This document shows, piece by piece, positions 35,701 to 43,600 of a stretch of DNA of 64,000 nt (positions are counted from its first letter, which is position 1; each line of letters opens with the position of its first letter). Source of the stretch: Xenorhabdus sp014467285. Its GTDB lineage: Bacteria > Pseudomonadota > Gammaproteobacteria > Enterobacterales > Enterobacteriaceae. A model generated the notes under the pieces. The model saw only the letters and a list, made by a program, of their open reading frames with translations, did not search any database and had not been told where the DNA came from. The stretch lies in contig NZ_NKHR01000013.1 in the NCBI RefSeq assembly GCF_014467285.1, positions 61,699-125,698 on the forward strand. The letters run 5' to 3'. The translations under genes were made by a program, and so were the position numbers.

Positions 35701-38700
35701 ACAAAGGATCTTGAATCCAGTCGGGCATTGCCAGTGCGCTTCTAACAGGAGCCGCCAGGTCACCGGTGTTGCTTGCATCATTGAACAATGGCTGGTTGTG
35801 ATAAGCTCTGCCAACCGTTCACCGTCAGCGGCTTCCTCTTTATCTGCAATCCGTAACTGTCCACCAGAAATTAATGGCAGATATAGCTCCAGGCCAGCGA
35901 TATCGAATGAAATTGTCGTGACTGACAAAAGGGTATCCTCTGCTGTTATTCTCAACCGTTGTTGCATATCGAGAAGCAGATTACTGAGTCCGCGTTGGAT
36001 GACCTGAACACCTTTTGGCGTACCTGTTGAGCCAGATGTGAAAATAACGTAAGCGAGATCTTCTGGCCTGCTAAGTACGGGTAATGCAGAATTGCTTGAT
36101 TCAGCAATAACAGGCCAATCGGTATCGATTAATAGCGTTTTATTTTGCGGCCAGTTTTGCTGATCTTTCAATGAAGCTGAGGTGATTAAAGCAATGGCAT
36201 TGGACTGGGTTAGCATGTATTCGGTTCTGTCTGCTGGGTATGCAGGATCAATCGGGACATAGGCCGCACCCGATTTCATCACCGCCATCAGCGCGATAAC
36301 CATATCTACAGATCGTTCGAGCGACACTGCCACCAATTTGTCAGGCTCTGCCCCTTTGGTGCGAAGATAATGGGCTAATTGGTTAGAACGGTTGTCGAGC
36401 TCTGTGTAACTCAGTTGCTGATCTTTACAAACTACGGCGATGGCATCACCACGAATACTTGCCTGCTGGCTGAATAATCCGCTGACATTACGCTCCAAAT
36501 CGAAATCAGCACTTGTCTCATTCCATTGTGATAACGTTCTGTTTTCTTCAATATTCGTGACGGAATGAGTGTGCAGCGCAGCGTTTGGTTGCTGCACGAT
36601 GGCATCCAATAGGGTATTGAAGTTTGCACAGAATCGCTTCATGGTCTCTGCCTGAAACAGATCGGTTGAGTATTCCAGTTTGATCTGGGCACCATCATCA
36701 TCTTCCAATACTGTCATCGATAAATCAAAACGAGAACTGTTTGAATCCACCAGCAATGGCTGACTATGAACGCCTTGCATTTGTAGCCTGAGTTCATCCC
36801 GGTGCTGATAATCGAACATCACCTGAAATATAGGGTTAAAGCTGAGATCACGTTCTTGTTGCAGAACTTCTACCACTTTTTCAAATGGCACATCCTGATT
36901 TTCAAAAGCGGTGAGTGTGGTATCCCGTACTTGTTCCAGAAGGGCAGGGAAAGTCAATTCTCCACGGCAATCACTGCGGATAGCAACGGTATTGACGAAA
37001 AGGCCAAATACATTTTCTACCCCCGGATAATGACGGTTGGCTGCCGGAGTTCCCACAATAATATCTTCCCGACCGCTATAACGGGCGAGCAAGCAGGAAA
37101 AAACAGCAATTAAGGACATGAAAGGGCTTGCACCCTGTTTCAAACCTAACTGTTTGATAGATTCCAGCGTCTCTTTACTGATTCTGCTCTGGTGCAATGC
37201 GCCACGATAAGTGGTGGATTTAGGACGAGGCCTATCTGTTGGAAGAGGCAGAAGGGCATCGCTGTCTTGCAGATGCGCTTTCCAATAATCAAGCTGTTTG
37301 TTGATATCCGATGACATGATTTGCGTCTGTTGCCAAACGGCAAAATCAAAATAACTGATATCTTGCAGTGTAGAAAGTGAAGTCTTCTCACACTGCACAT
37401 TGTAGGCTTCGCCCAGTTGGCGAAGATACAAGCTGAGTGACCAGCCATCCGTAATAAGATGGTGGAAAGTCAGTGCCAAATAATGCTTCTGCTCATGAAT
37501 CTGGAATAAGGTTGCTCTCAATCCGCCCTCATTTTCCAAATCCATGGCATGTGTAGCTTCAATACTGAGCAATTGGGCCAACTCGGTTTGCAGACTGGCG
37601 CCATCAAGGTTTGCCAGCTCTTCACAATGCTGGACTTTTAGCTCCGTCATCGCATTAGCTAAGATTTGCACCACTTGATTATGTTCTTGCACAAATCGCG
37701 CACGCAGCAATGGATGATGTTTTGCGGCATGAACGAAGGCCTGTTGTAACCGTTTGATATCTAAAGTGCCGTTCAATTCAAAGGCGATGGGGATATGATA
37801 AACCGCTGAATCAGGCATCAGTTGTGACAGGAACCAAAGTCGTTGCTGAGGGAAAGACAGCGGGTATTTTTCAGATATCGCCTGACGCGGAATCACTATT
37901 TCTGAGCGGTGTTCTGTTTTTGAAGCGCCATCTATCTGTGCCGCTAAGGCACGGATTGTAGGCGCCTGAAAGAAGCGCCGCAGACTAAGCGCCATGCCAA
38001 ACTGTTTGTTGATGGCTGACAGTAATTGTGTTGCCAGCAAAGAGTGGCCGCCCAGAGTAAAGAAATTGGCCTCAGCACTGATAGTGGTGATATCCAATAA
38101 TTTTGACCAGTGATGACTGAGCCAAGTTTCTGTTTTACCCGATGGGGCAACATATTCATCGGGGGATAATGCAAGAACATCAACGACCAGATGTTCAAGT
38201 GCCTTACGGTCTAATTTGCCGGAGTTGGTTTTCGGTATGGCATCCAGAAATGATATAAGGCCGGGCACCATATAGGCCGGCAGTCTGGCAACCACCAACT
38301 GGCGTATTTCAGCCAGAATTGCATGTGAACGCGCGATGGCATCCGGCTTAATGGTGACAAATGCGGTCAGGCGTTGGTGGCCTTGACTGTTTCGCTGAAC
38401 AGTGGCAGCGGAGTCCTGAACATCGGGGTGACGTTGTAACACAGATTCTATTTCACCCAATTCGATACGGTAGCCGTTCATCTTCACTTGATCATCCCCA
38501 CGACCAAGGTAGACCAGTTCACCATCCTGGCGCCAGGCTGCGCGATCGCCTGTACGCAGTAAAATTCCGTGAAAACCCAGTTGTTGGGACATATCCGTGT
38601 CAGGGGCTATCTGTATAAACCGTTGCCGGGTGAGTTCATGTTGGCGGAGATAACCCGCTGATACACTGTCTCCGCCAATATAGAGTTCGCCTTCGATTCC

Positions 38701-39768
38701 AATCGGCGTTTGCCCCATTTTCTCATCAAGAACAAGTAAATGGACATTGTTTATTGGGCGACCGATAGGTACAGAAAACTCTCCGGCGCTTTCATATTGC
38801 GTGAAGGGCAGTGAACGTGTATCAAAATAAGTCACATCTGCACAGCTTTCGGTCAGCCCATATTGGTTAGATAGCCAGCCATCCGGCATGCTGTCGTAGA
38901 ACCGTTTACAGATATCGATAATTAATGGCTCCCCACTCACAACCCAAAGTTTGGTGGTTGGCACACGCTGTCCGAGATCAGGGAAGATAGTCAGCATGGT
39001 GCTGAGATAGGAAGGCACAAGGCAAATTCGGTAAATAGAGTAACGTGCCAGTGCAGGTACCAACAAATTGGCATCTTTTACGACGTTGTCAGGTAAGAGC
39101 TGGAGTGGCACACCTTGGCAAAGGGGACCAAAAATTTCCCAGAAAGAATCTACCGTCGTGAATGCGGTGTTTTGAAAACACACTTCGTCAGGCTGGAAGG
39201 GTTGAGCCTGCCACATCCACTCCAGCCGGTTGATCATCCCAAGATGCGTGCCCATGACGCCTTTGGGGCGGCCTGTGGAGCCTGAGGTATAAATGATCCA
39301 AGCAATGTCTGTTTCAGACAATATCGTGCCGGGATTTTCTGTTGGAAAAAGGTCTAGTTGTGTAAGAGTGCTGATGTTGATGACATCAATATCCAATCCA
39401 TCAAGGGCCTGAGATGTTGCAGTGTCTGTGAGCGCAAAGTGTGTTTGCGCATCTTCAGCAACCATTGCGATGCGATCGCTTGGAAAATCCGGATTTACTG
39501 GTACATAGAAAGCACCAATTTTTAGTAATGCAATTAATGAAATAATGGCATTCGCTCCGCGTTCGTAGCAGAACAGAACGGGATCTCCCTTGGTAATGCC
39601 TTTTTTGCTCAGGAAAGAAGCGAGCTGGTTTGCGTGCTGATTTAATTGATTAAAGGTCAGCGTATCATGAGCGCTAATTAAAGCGGGTTTATTGGCGTGG
39701 CACTCAGCGCTTCTTTCAAATAATTCAACGACTAATTGTCGTTTTGAGCATGAGATGTGTTCCATCAT
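29740..39768 (-). CDS. Three-module NRPS: A-T-C-A[luciferase-like monooxygenase]-T-C-A-T-TE
   Basis: 3342 residues. Module 1: A (about 1-535, YTSGSTGRPKG near 160) and T (GGHSLL near 574). Module 2: C (HHLITDG near 772), A (FTSGSTGTPKG near 1246) interrupted after its A8 motif by a flavin luciferase-like monooxygenase (about 1540-1880: MDFSLFYFSAGF, AIWTPERHFHAVGG, GRVGLAFASGWNPKDF), then A10 and T (near 1982). Module 3: C (HHLIWDG near 2187), A (YTSGSTGLPKG near 2653) and T (near 3049). A thioesterase (GWSYGG near 3178) ends it. Specificity residues aligned by eye: A1 V-D-W-C-V-S-Q-A-D (no Asp235, substrate unclear), A2 D-I-L-Q-L-G-V-I-W (Gly-like), A3 D-A-F-W-I-G-G-T-F (Val-like). No starting C domain, so it initiates its own chain. 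Confidence 0.93.
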   Translation of the reverse strand: MMEHISCSKRQLVVELFERSAECHANKPALISAHDTLTFNQLNQHANQLASFLSKKGITKGDPVLFCYERGANAIISLIALLKIGAFYVPVNPDFPSDRIAMVAEDAQTHFALTDTATSQALDGLDIDVINISTLTQLDLFPTENPGTILSETDIAWIIYTSGSTGRPKGVMGTHLGMINRLEWMWQAQPFQPDEVCFQNTAFTTVDSFWEIFGPLCQGVPLQLLPDNVVKDANLLVPALARYSIYRICLVPSYLSTMLTIFPDLGQRVPTTKLWVVSGEPLIIDICKRFYDSMPDGWLSNQYGLTESCADVTYFDTRSLPFTQYESAGEFSVPIGRPINNVHLLVLDEKMGQTPIGIEGELYIGGDSVSAGYLRQHELTRQRFIQIAPDTDMSQQLGFHGILLRTGDRAAWRQDGELVYLGRGDDQVKMNGYRIELGEIESVLQRHPDVQDSAATVQRNSQGHQRLTAFVTIKPDAIARSHAILAEIRQLVVARLPAYMVPGLISFLDAIPKTNSGKLDRKALEHLVVDVLALSPDEYVAPSGKTETWLSHHWSKLLDITTISAEANFFTLGGHSLLATQLLSAINKQFGMALSLRRFFQAPTIRALAAQIDGASKTEHRSEIVIPRQAISEKYPLSFPQQRLWFLSQLMPDSAVYHIPIAFELNGTLDIKRLQQAFVHAAKHHPLLRARFVQEHNQVVQILANAMTELKVQHCEELANLDGASLQTELAQLLSIEATHAMDLENEGGLRATLFQIHEQKHYLALTFHHLITDGWSLSLYLRQLGEAYNVQCEKTSLSTLQDISYFDFAVWQQTQIMSSDINKQLDYWKAHLQDSDALLPLPTDRPRPKSTTYRGALHQSRISKETLESIKQLGLKQGASPFMSLIAVFSCLLARYSGREDIIVGTPAANRHYPGVENVFGLFVNTVAIRSDCRGELTFPALLEQVRDTTLTAFENQDVPFEKVVEVLQQERDLSFNPIFQVMFDYQHRDELRLQMQGVHSQPLLVDSNSSRFDLSMTVLEDDDGAQIKLEYSTDLFQAETMKRFCANFNTLLDAIVQQPNAALHTHSVTNIEENRTLSQWNETSADFDLERNVSGLFSQQASIRGDAIAVVCKDQQLSYTELDNRSNQLAHYLRTKGAEPDKLVAVSLERSVDMVIALMAVMKSGAAYVPIDPAYPADRTEYMLTQSNAIALITSASLKDQQNWPQNKTLLIDTDWPVIAESSNSALPVLSRPEDLAYVIFTSGSTGTPKGVQVIQRGLSNLLLDMQQRLRITAEDTLLSVTTISFDIAGLELYLPLISGGQLRIADKEEAADGERLAELITTSHCSMMQATPVTWRLLLEAHWQCPTGFKILCGGEALSEELAHSLVSTGAELWNVYGPTETTIWSTAERLYPDFDKITIGRPIANTTIHIFDNQMQPIPIGVIGDLYIGGAGLARGYHQRPDLTAERFIEHPSLGRLYFTGDVARFLADGRIEYLGRSDNQIKLRGFRIELGEIEQCLEQAPAVKQAVVVPVKGHSGDTSLVAHIIPKHEHASAAMDFSLFYFSAGFETSAKESYQLYLESAKRADALNFKAIWTPERHFHAVGGQFPNPSVLGAAIAMITNNIQIRAGSVVLPLHNPIRVVEEWAVVDNLSNGRVGLAFASGWNPKDFAILPENFADRREIMAEHIETVKALWRGEAITVKDGIGNTGEVSVYPRPQQENLETWITAAGDPSTFVEAGKTGAHLLTHLLGQSVEVLQEKIALYRQTLREYGHNPAEKTITLMLHAFVWKDESDAVEICRKPFSDYLRAHLSLEKMAKSFGKEEMFETEEEAESIIELAFERYSKTSSLIGSVESCLNMVRQLKEIGVDEIACLVDFGIQSSRVLEGLDYLGQLQEKAKTLYSVDRNLLKEHMRSQLPDYMVPAHIIVDQSFPMTSNGKVDRKRLIEDTQKQGLTHIEEEERPAQTDTEHRLVSLWSEILGLEVRNIGANFFTLGGHSLLAAQLIAKIRSSMQVNLPLRAIFDAPTISQLAQKIEGLLDNSVNPASPTHTERTSNLLSCATSHIAPLSFAQERLWFISRLQPNSPLYNVPIAFVLEGLLDKPAFVRAFRELLVSHEVFRSTINQENEQPALNISANAPDILQFVDGKAFANDQHWLRNLNMSLQSEAIQPFDIEHGPLIRASLIEISATRNVFFMNVHHLIWDGWSRTIFLHELGQRYSAIIENRSIPIDKQGLCYSEFATWQRQYLSHPDLQHQADYWRTKLSGAPDYLALPTDYTRPAQLGYHGKVLNSRIPYETYMQLRKLGEQSGATLFMMLLTAYKALLFRLTTQEDLVVGVPIANRHYQGVEKTIGLFVNTVAIRSQCAPEMPFSQFLEVVKNNTLDAYEHQDIPFERVVEICQAKRGLNQHPVFQTMFDMQNENEWQLDLPHVKTTFFEVDTQIARFDLLLAVKEDSHGLELAFEYSTELFREESIRHFADSFAALLQAIANTPKLALANIPLQTGSLSIPTASISKAEGNVVSIFRQQVSANPDAIALITGERSISYVELDAKSSELADFLQLKGVSYETPVGMLLRPSPEAIVTILAILKAGGMYVPVDNDYPIERINLILNDAKVRCLITDDDTKDKCKAFEGEIIYLNSINELPYAEGAISEQIRDIKRDNLAYAIYTSGSTGLPKGVCVEHQSIIRLVKENGFLDISPEDRIALASSLAFDAATFEIWGALLNGATLVILDKTTVLDPHKLFSAIREASLSVMWLTSSLFNQQISAVPDMFQPLRALIIGGEALSVPHIQELLNSGQGPEKLINGYGPTENTTFSTTYDITSHKNDFVRGIPIGRPINNTCAFILDKQLNPCPVGVVGELYFGGQGLARGYLNRPELTRERFIELRTTDNLSLRLYKSGDYARYLSSGDIEYLGRSDDQVKLRGFRIELGEIEAAMLTYPGIHAAVVVMLQEENGDKELAAYFCTNVTPTPEWIGQLRQALSTRIPEFMIPTSFTPVDEIPLNASGKLDRRRLPAVSRLQLKDNAYQAPRTHIERALTESFQEVLGLEQVSITDNFFQIGGHSLLALRLVVAIENKLGKPVQIIDIFQHPTPKELAEIFDEVTLDPDKEILLTISETDSDEAIFLVHPVFGLAFPYLALSKRMSGKRIFGLNNPTFGQKQGRFISIEQQAEHYVAAIRKVQPNGPYHLGGWSYGGVVAYEMAQQLRTMGQEVEMLVLIDSFFASNRYWQQPDEIALQDFMSKEGVDPESTFGKAFSVELQHNPELLMNYQPRPYVGRVALIQASQEREHNNPLIFDNLVNHWEALVEGEFNTYRINATHDDIFKEDNIEETADILKQIFAQQGALPETHILISETE

Positions 39769-39853
39769 TTTATCTTTCTAATTTTCCAGCCGTATCTTTA
39801 CGGCAATGTTTAGATTATTGGGGACTTATTGCGTCAAAATTTTCCGTTTCCAA

Positions 39854-40609
39854 TCAGGCACGTTGTCTGGTTGGACGAATGCGAAAATCATCGACATGGA
39901 CATGGGCAGGAAGTTCCAGAGCAAAATGAATAACATCCGCAATATCCTGAGCGTGTAAGAAAGGCCCTTGCTCGCGTTCTATCTGTTCGAACCATTCCAT
40001 ATTGTATCCGGCGGTAGCCTGAAACTCTGAATGGACAAAACCGGGTTCGATTAATGTGACCCGAATGAGTTTTCCGCACAGTTCCTGGCGTAGTGATTCA
40101 ACTAAAGAATGCAGGGCAAATTTAGTGGCGCCGTATACGGGATTTCCGGCTGATACGGTACGGCCGACCGTTGAACCTATCACCACAATATCCCGGACTT
40201 TGGGTTCTACGAGTGCTTGTTGTGAGAACAAAGCCGCGCAAGAGCGCAATTGGTGCATGGCACCTAATACGTTGGTATTAATCAGATCTTGCCATTGCCC
40301 TGAATCGGACGTGGTCAGTGTCCCCGGCAATCCGCGTCCGGCACTCAATACAAAAGCGGTGGGAGCCTGACCGAATTTTTGTTCTGCCAGCGAATGGAGT
40401 TGGTCATAATGATTGCTTTTTGTTGCATCGGCGCACAGTCCCACGACATGATGTCCCAGTTGCTGATGTTCTTCTTCGATTTGACGAATACGCTCAGCTC
40501 TGCGGCCACTGAAGACAACTTTGGCTTGGTTTTGTGCGGCGAGATCTAACACCGCTTTGCCCATGCCAGCGGTAGCACCGGAGATAGCAATAATTTGATG
40601 GTTTTTCAT
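39854..40609 (-). CDS. Short-chain dehydrogenase/reductase in NRPS operon
   Basis: 251 residues, classical SDR: cofactor site ISGATAGMGKAVLDLA, SGRRAERIRQ suggesting NADPH, LSAGRGLPGTL, catalytic Ser in VIGSTVGR, and YGATKFALHSL (YxxxK). Its ATG overlaps the stop of the A-T-E-R NRPS by one base (TAATG) with GGAG just before, so the two are translationally coupled. Inference: it acts on the aldehyde released by the R domain, or otherwise reduces or oxidises the intermediate. YdfG-like housekeeping function is less likely given the coupling. Confidence 0.88.
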   Translation of the reverse strand: MKNHQIIAISGATAGMGKAVLDLAAQNQAKVVFSGRRAERIRQIEEEHQQLGHHVVGLCADATKSNHYDQLHSLAEQKFGQAPTAFVLSAGRGLPGTLTTSDSGQWQDLINTNVLGAMHQLRSCAALFSQQALVEPKVRDIVVIGSTVGRTVSAGNPVYGATKFALHSLVESLRQELCGKLIRVTLIEPGFVHSEFQATAGYNMEWFEQIEREQGPFLHAQDIADVIHFALELPAHVHVDDFRIRPTRQRA

Positions 40610-43600
40610 TATAACGCTCCTAAAGTTTCAGAATGACAAGCAGTGGCTTTTTCTTTTGTTGAATGAATCAGGGATGGTTGGATAACGTGCTGATCCAGCA
40701 AATGTTTGATGAATTTCTCGGCCCATTCCCGATCAAGTTGTTTGAATTGAATACCGTGACGCTCTAAGTGCGTCAGTGTCTTCCTATGGTTGAATTGGAT
40801 GTTTCGATTACCCCGTGCTGACCAGAAGTAGCCGATGGCAATATCTTTATGATCTAACCTGCCTGATTGACGGAATAAGTGTTCCAGAGAAGGGCTATTC
40901 ACCTTTTCGATTTGAGCACCATAGCGTTCCAATACCTTAATAAGGGTATGTATTGGTAATGTGTATTCAGAATCCAGATGGAAAGTTCCACCATTTAGAG
41001 ATGTGTCTAGCGATAGGGCAACTAATCCATGGGCAACGATATCGACTGGACTGAGAACAATTTCCTCATCGTAAGAAAGCGGGATCTGACCCAGGGCGAC
41101 AATGCCTTTTAAGCTTTGTACTAAACGGTTCTCTGCGGCATTTCGTTGGAATTTCCCGCTTTGAGAATGTCCGGTTACATTTCCGGTACGGTAAATAAAT
41201 GTTTGGCTACCCCGATAAGCGAAATTACGTACCAAAATTTCCGCGTCGTATTTGTATCGCTCGTAGCTGTTTTGAAACTCTTGGCCTATTTCCAGACTTG
41301 TTTCATCGAAATAGCCTGTCTGTTTACCTTTTCGAGTACCGCTCACGGCGAGCGTTGACATAAAGTGAAGATCTTTGGGTTTGCCGGTTTCCGCAAGGTG
41401 AATACAACCTTTTACCGGAGCGAGAATATTGTCATGAGCGGTATTGCCACTGCCTACAAGTTTTGTATCAGCCGCAAAATGGTAGATTGCGTCTATGGTT
41501 TGACCTAAAGATTCCCAGACTAAATGCGTTAACCCAAGATTCGGCTGAACCAGATCAGCAGAGAGACATTGAACTCGATCTTGATGGCATTGCAGCGTTT
41601 CTGGTTCAAAGAATACTTGCCATGCTTCTTGTAAACGTTGTTCTGCGGTTGTTTCTGTACGGGGGCGAATTAAGCAGTGAATGCAGGCATCCGTTTGTTC
41701 CAGTAGTTTTTGCAGAACATGGATACCAATGAAGCCCGTCGCGCCTGTAAGAAGTATATGTTTATATTGACGCTGTTTTTCTTGCTTTGTACGAGTTAAT
41801 AAAGCAGGCAGTGGATTCCAGATAGCGCCAGCAGAGTTGTTGTTATCCAGAATGGGGGGGTGTTTTCCTTTACCGCTCACAGGCGTATGACGTAACAAAC
41901 GAATATGTAAGCGCTGTGCCCACGCTAACATTTGCTCATCATTGTATTGTTGACTGTTAAAATTGATGTCCAGCAATAATTGCTGCTTATACATACGACC
42001 AGTGAGCTTTAACTCATGTATGCGGCTATTCGTTGTTCCTCTTAATGATGGGAGAGCAACATCGGCTGGCGTTAACTGCCAGTCATTCCTCATGCCAAGT
42101 TTAAATTGCCCGGCATAATTAAAGCAGAGTGCTGCCGGAGCAGTACCTGTTATTGGCAACAGACCATTTATTGGTAACAAACCATTTATTGGCAACAAAC
42201 CGTAAGCTGTACCCAGATGAGGGAGTGCGTTCATCCTGTCGTTGACGATAGAGACTAATGTGTCATCTGTTTCTTGAGTTATGTCGAACGTAAGCGGGAA
42301 AATGGACGTGAACCAGCCAGCCGTACGTGACACATCAATATCAGAGCGCAGTGACAAACGACCATGACTCTCTACATCCACATTGATAACTGATTTTCCG
42401 TTGAGTTGCGCTGCTTCTTCAAGGAATGCGGCCAGCAGATATCTGTCCAGCGTGCAGTTCCATTTTTCGGCTGCAACTTGATTAACATGACTGGATTCCT
42501 GTTCAGTCAGGGCAAGCCATAGTGTTTTTGAATCTTTTTCTTGCCCGGGATTTAATTCCGTTATTTCCATCTGTGGCTGTGATTGCCAGTAATGGAGGTC
42601 ATTAACAAATAAATTCCGTTCAGATTCCAAATGTTGACACCAGTCATTAAACTGGCTGATATTGAACGACTTTGTTGAGGTTTCCAGCCCTGCTTCAACG
42701 GCGTAATGCCTCATCAGGTCATCCAATAACAATCGCCATGTAATGATATCAACAGCTAAATGGTGAGCGATCAGCAGTAAGATTGATGGGCCGTCGCAGA
42801 AATCAAGCAGGGTAGCGCGACAGAGTTGACCTGTGTGAAGGTCTAATTGTGATTCCAGCCTTTGATAAGCTTCACACACGGCTGATTCTCTTTCTGACCA
42901 AGAGCGGACAGGCGTGTTATCGTGGATAAGCCGTTCGTGGATAAATAGCTGTTGGCTGGTTTGGCCGGCAATAAATTGCCATTCTTGTAACTCATTACAG
43001 AAGAAACGTGCTGTGAGCATGGGGTGCTCTGTAGCAAGTTGCATGAACGCAGTATTCAGTTTGTGGTGGTCAAGTTTGGTACCGACCTCCAGAGCGAGTG
43101 CCTGAGTCCAACGGTTCGGCTCCTTCATATTTTGCCGGAAGAACCATTGCTGCGAAGGAGAGCAAGAAGTTGCTTCACTGCGTTTCTTACGTTGAGTTGT
43201 TTTATGATTATTCGAGTTGCGTAAACTCGTCAACACGCCTTGTACCGAAGGTTGGGCAAGAAAACTATGGGCGGTGAGAGGATAGCCCTGAAGCTGTAAA
43301 TCGGACACCAGTTGAATAGCATCAAGCGAATCTCCCCCTAATTGGAAGAAATCATCATTTATTGTGAATGTTACGCCTTGAAGCTGTTTTTTAAATGCGC
43401 ATATAACGTCTTGTTCGCATTTATCGGCAAGGTTACCGACAGGGCCTATTGATTCTTTAGACTGACGCTGTTCGAAATTTTCAATCAATATTTTCTTGAT
43501 AGATGCTAAATCTACTTTGCCGTTGGGAGTCATCGGCATATTGCCAAGATATTCGAAGCGGGCAGGGATCATATAAGAAGGAACACGCTCACTGAGAGTA

